A stretch of 64,000 bases of DNA. Origin: Prevotella sp. DNF00663 (GTDB lineage Bacteria > Bacteroidota > Bacteroidia > Bacteroidales > Bacteroidaceae). Numbering within the stretch: the stretch's first letter is position 1; every line of letters starts with the position of its first letter. A program made the translations under genes and the position numbers. Below, piece after piece: positions 63,357 to 64,000 of this stretch. Under the pieces are notes generated by a model. The model had not been told where the DNA came from. It was given only the letters and a program-made list of their open reading frames with translations, and did no database searches. The stretch is from NCBI RefSeq assembly GCF_001553265.1, contig NZ_KQ960645.1, positions 51,144 through 115,143 on the forward strand, read 5' to 3'.

Positions 63357-63986
63357 ATGACAACCATATTACAGCAAATTAATAGCTTGGACCAGACTGT
63401 GTTCCTGTTTTTCAATGGTTTCCACAACAGCTTCTTCGACACGCTGATGTGGCAAATATCCAACCGTTGGGTGTGGGTACCGATGTATATAGCCATTGTT
63501 GTGGCCAATGCGCTTCACTTCAAAAGCGATTGGCGCAAGCTCATCGGGGTGATAAGTGTGTTTTTGATAGCCTTTGCGCTGACTGATTATCTCTGTGTAC
63601 AGTTGGTTAGACCGTGGATAGCGCGTCCTCGTCCGGCTCAAGACGACAGTGTTATTTGCCACTTGGTGCATATTGTCAATGATTATCGAGGTGGGCATTA
63701 TGGTACTCCGTCGAGTCATGCCACCAATACTTATATGCTGGCTATGCTTACGATGTTGTTCTTCAGACGACGTAAACTCACGTTGTTTATGTTTGCTTGG
63801 GCCACACTTCTGTCTTATAGCCGTATCTATCTAGGTGTGCATTACCCCGGAGATATACTTTTGGGTGGTGTACTGGGTATCTCTGTAGCCTTCGTATGCT
63901 ATAAGCTTTATCGCTGGATGATGCGAGAAGACGGTTGTAGGAGTTGTCCTTATCTGCAGTTGATAGAGTACGCGAGTTCGGGATAA
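63357..63986 (+). CDS. PAP2-family membrane phosphatase
   Basis: A 209-residue integral membrane phosphatase with about six helices. The three PAP2 signature blocks are visible: the first around VQLVRPWIARPRP (about 82-94), then GTPSSHATNTY (PSGH-type, about 117-127), then SRIYLGVHYPGDI (about 157-169). Such enzymes dephosphorylate undecaprenyl pyrophosphate or lipid phosphates at the periplasmic face. ATG 63357 is chosen; an in-frame TTG at 63351 overlaps the previous stop. The gene is immediately downstream of the phosphoglycerol transferase, whose reaction produces diacylglycerol-type or lipid products that could be recycled (inference). Confidence 0.9.
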   Translation: MTTILQQINSLDQTVFLFFNGFHNSFFDTLMWQISNRWVWVPMYIAIVVANALHFKSDWRKLIGVISVFLIAFALTDYLCVQLVRPWIARPRPAQDDSVICHLVHIVNDYRGGHYGTPSSHATNTYMLAMLTMLFFRRRKLTLFMFAWATLLSYSRIYLGVHYPGDILLGGVLGISVAFVCYKLYRWMMREDGCRSCPYLQLIEYASSG

Positions 63987-64000
63987 AAAAAGCATTTAAA

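Overview
The window is a chromosomal segment of a member of the order Bacteroidales (Bacteroides/Prevotella-like). I infer this from SusC/SusD-type outer-membrane pairs, ECF sigma/FecR anti-sigma pairs, many Bacteroidota-type promoters (TAnnTTTG at -7, some with TTTG 19-20 bp upstream), weak or absent Shine-Dalgarno sites, DUF4954 and a NagB-like/PIG-L fusion typical of the phylum. The genus cannot be fixed from sequence alone. I saw no tRNA, rRNA, insertion sequence, prophage or CRISPR array.

Layout. 1-4.6 kb: a left-truncated SusC-like receptor, divergent from its probable sigma/anti-sigma pair. 4.8-7.1 kb: a nitroreductase and an AbiEi/AbiEii toxin-antitoxin pair. 7.6-14.6 kb: B12-dependent ribonucleotide reductase, folB, a cell-wall amidase, an MCE lipid-transport protein and dnaA. 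A candidate small RNA lies on the opposite strand just after dnaA. 14.9-18.6 kb (minus strand): a thiamine uptake operon behind a TPP riboswitch (receptor, PnuC-like permease, thiamine pyrophosphokinase). 19.7-32.2 kb: a polysaccharide-utilisation-like locus with susC, susD, two tandem paralogous TIM-barrel-like proteins with a GMDEE motif, a GH10 enzyme, a GH89 alpha-N-acetylglucosaminidase, and an ECF sigma/FecR pair with its own promoter. 32.3-41.4 kb (minus strand): an acyltransferase, class I fumarase, an M16 protease split by an in-frame amber codon, DUF4954 and HflX. 41.6-47.9 kb: NagB, the NagB-like/PIG-L fusion, a small beta-barrel protein and an S9 peptidase. 47.9-50.3 kb (minus strand): a retropepsin-like lipoprotein coupled to a tiny HExxH protein, then a DUF2442-HTH gene behind a nonsense-broken DUF4160 gene. 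50.4-61.0 kb: a UvrD helicase with an internal DEDDh exonuclease, an OPT transporter, ClpB, a CDF metal exporter, nicotinate phosphoribosyltransferase and a rhamnose-mutarotase-like protein. 61.5-64 kb: an LtaS-like phosphoglycerol transferase and a PAP2 phosphatase.

The locus at 19.7-32.2 kb probably imports and trims an alpha-GlcNAc-bearing glycan. Host-type glycan use would fit the nearby GlcNAc catabolism genes, although these are transcribed separately. The most interesting unexplained items are the uncharacterised tandem GMDEE proteins paired with GH10 and GH89, the candidate RNA beside dnaA with three GTGAGA motifs, a dispersed GCAGC-rich intergenic repeat family, the NagB-like domain that has lost its catalytic residues, the HExxH/retropepsin gene couple, and two genes broken by single in-frame stop codons.
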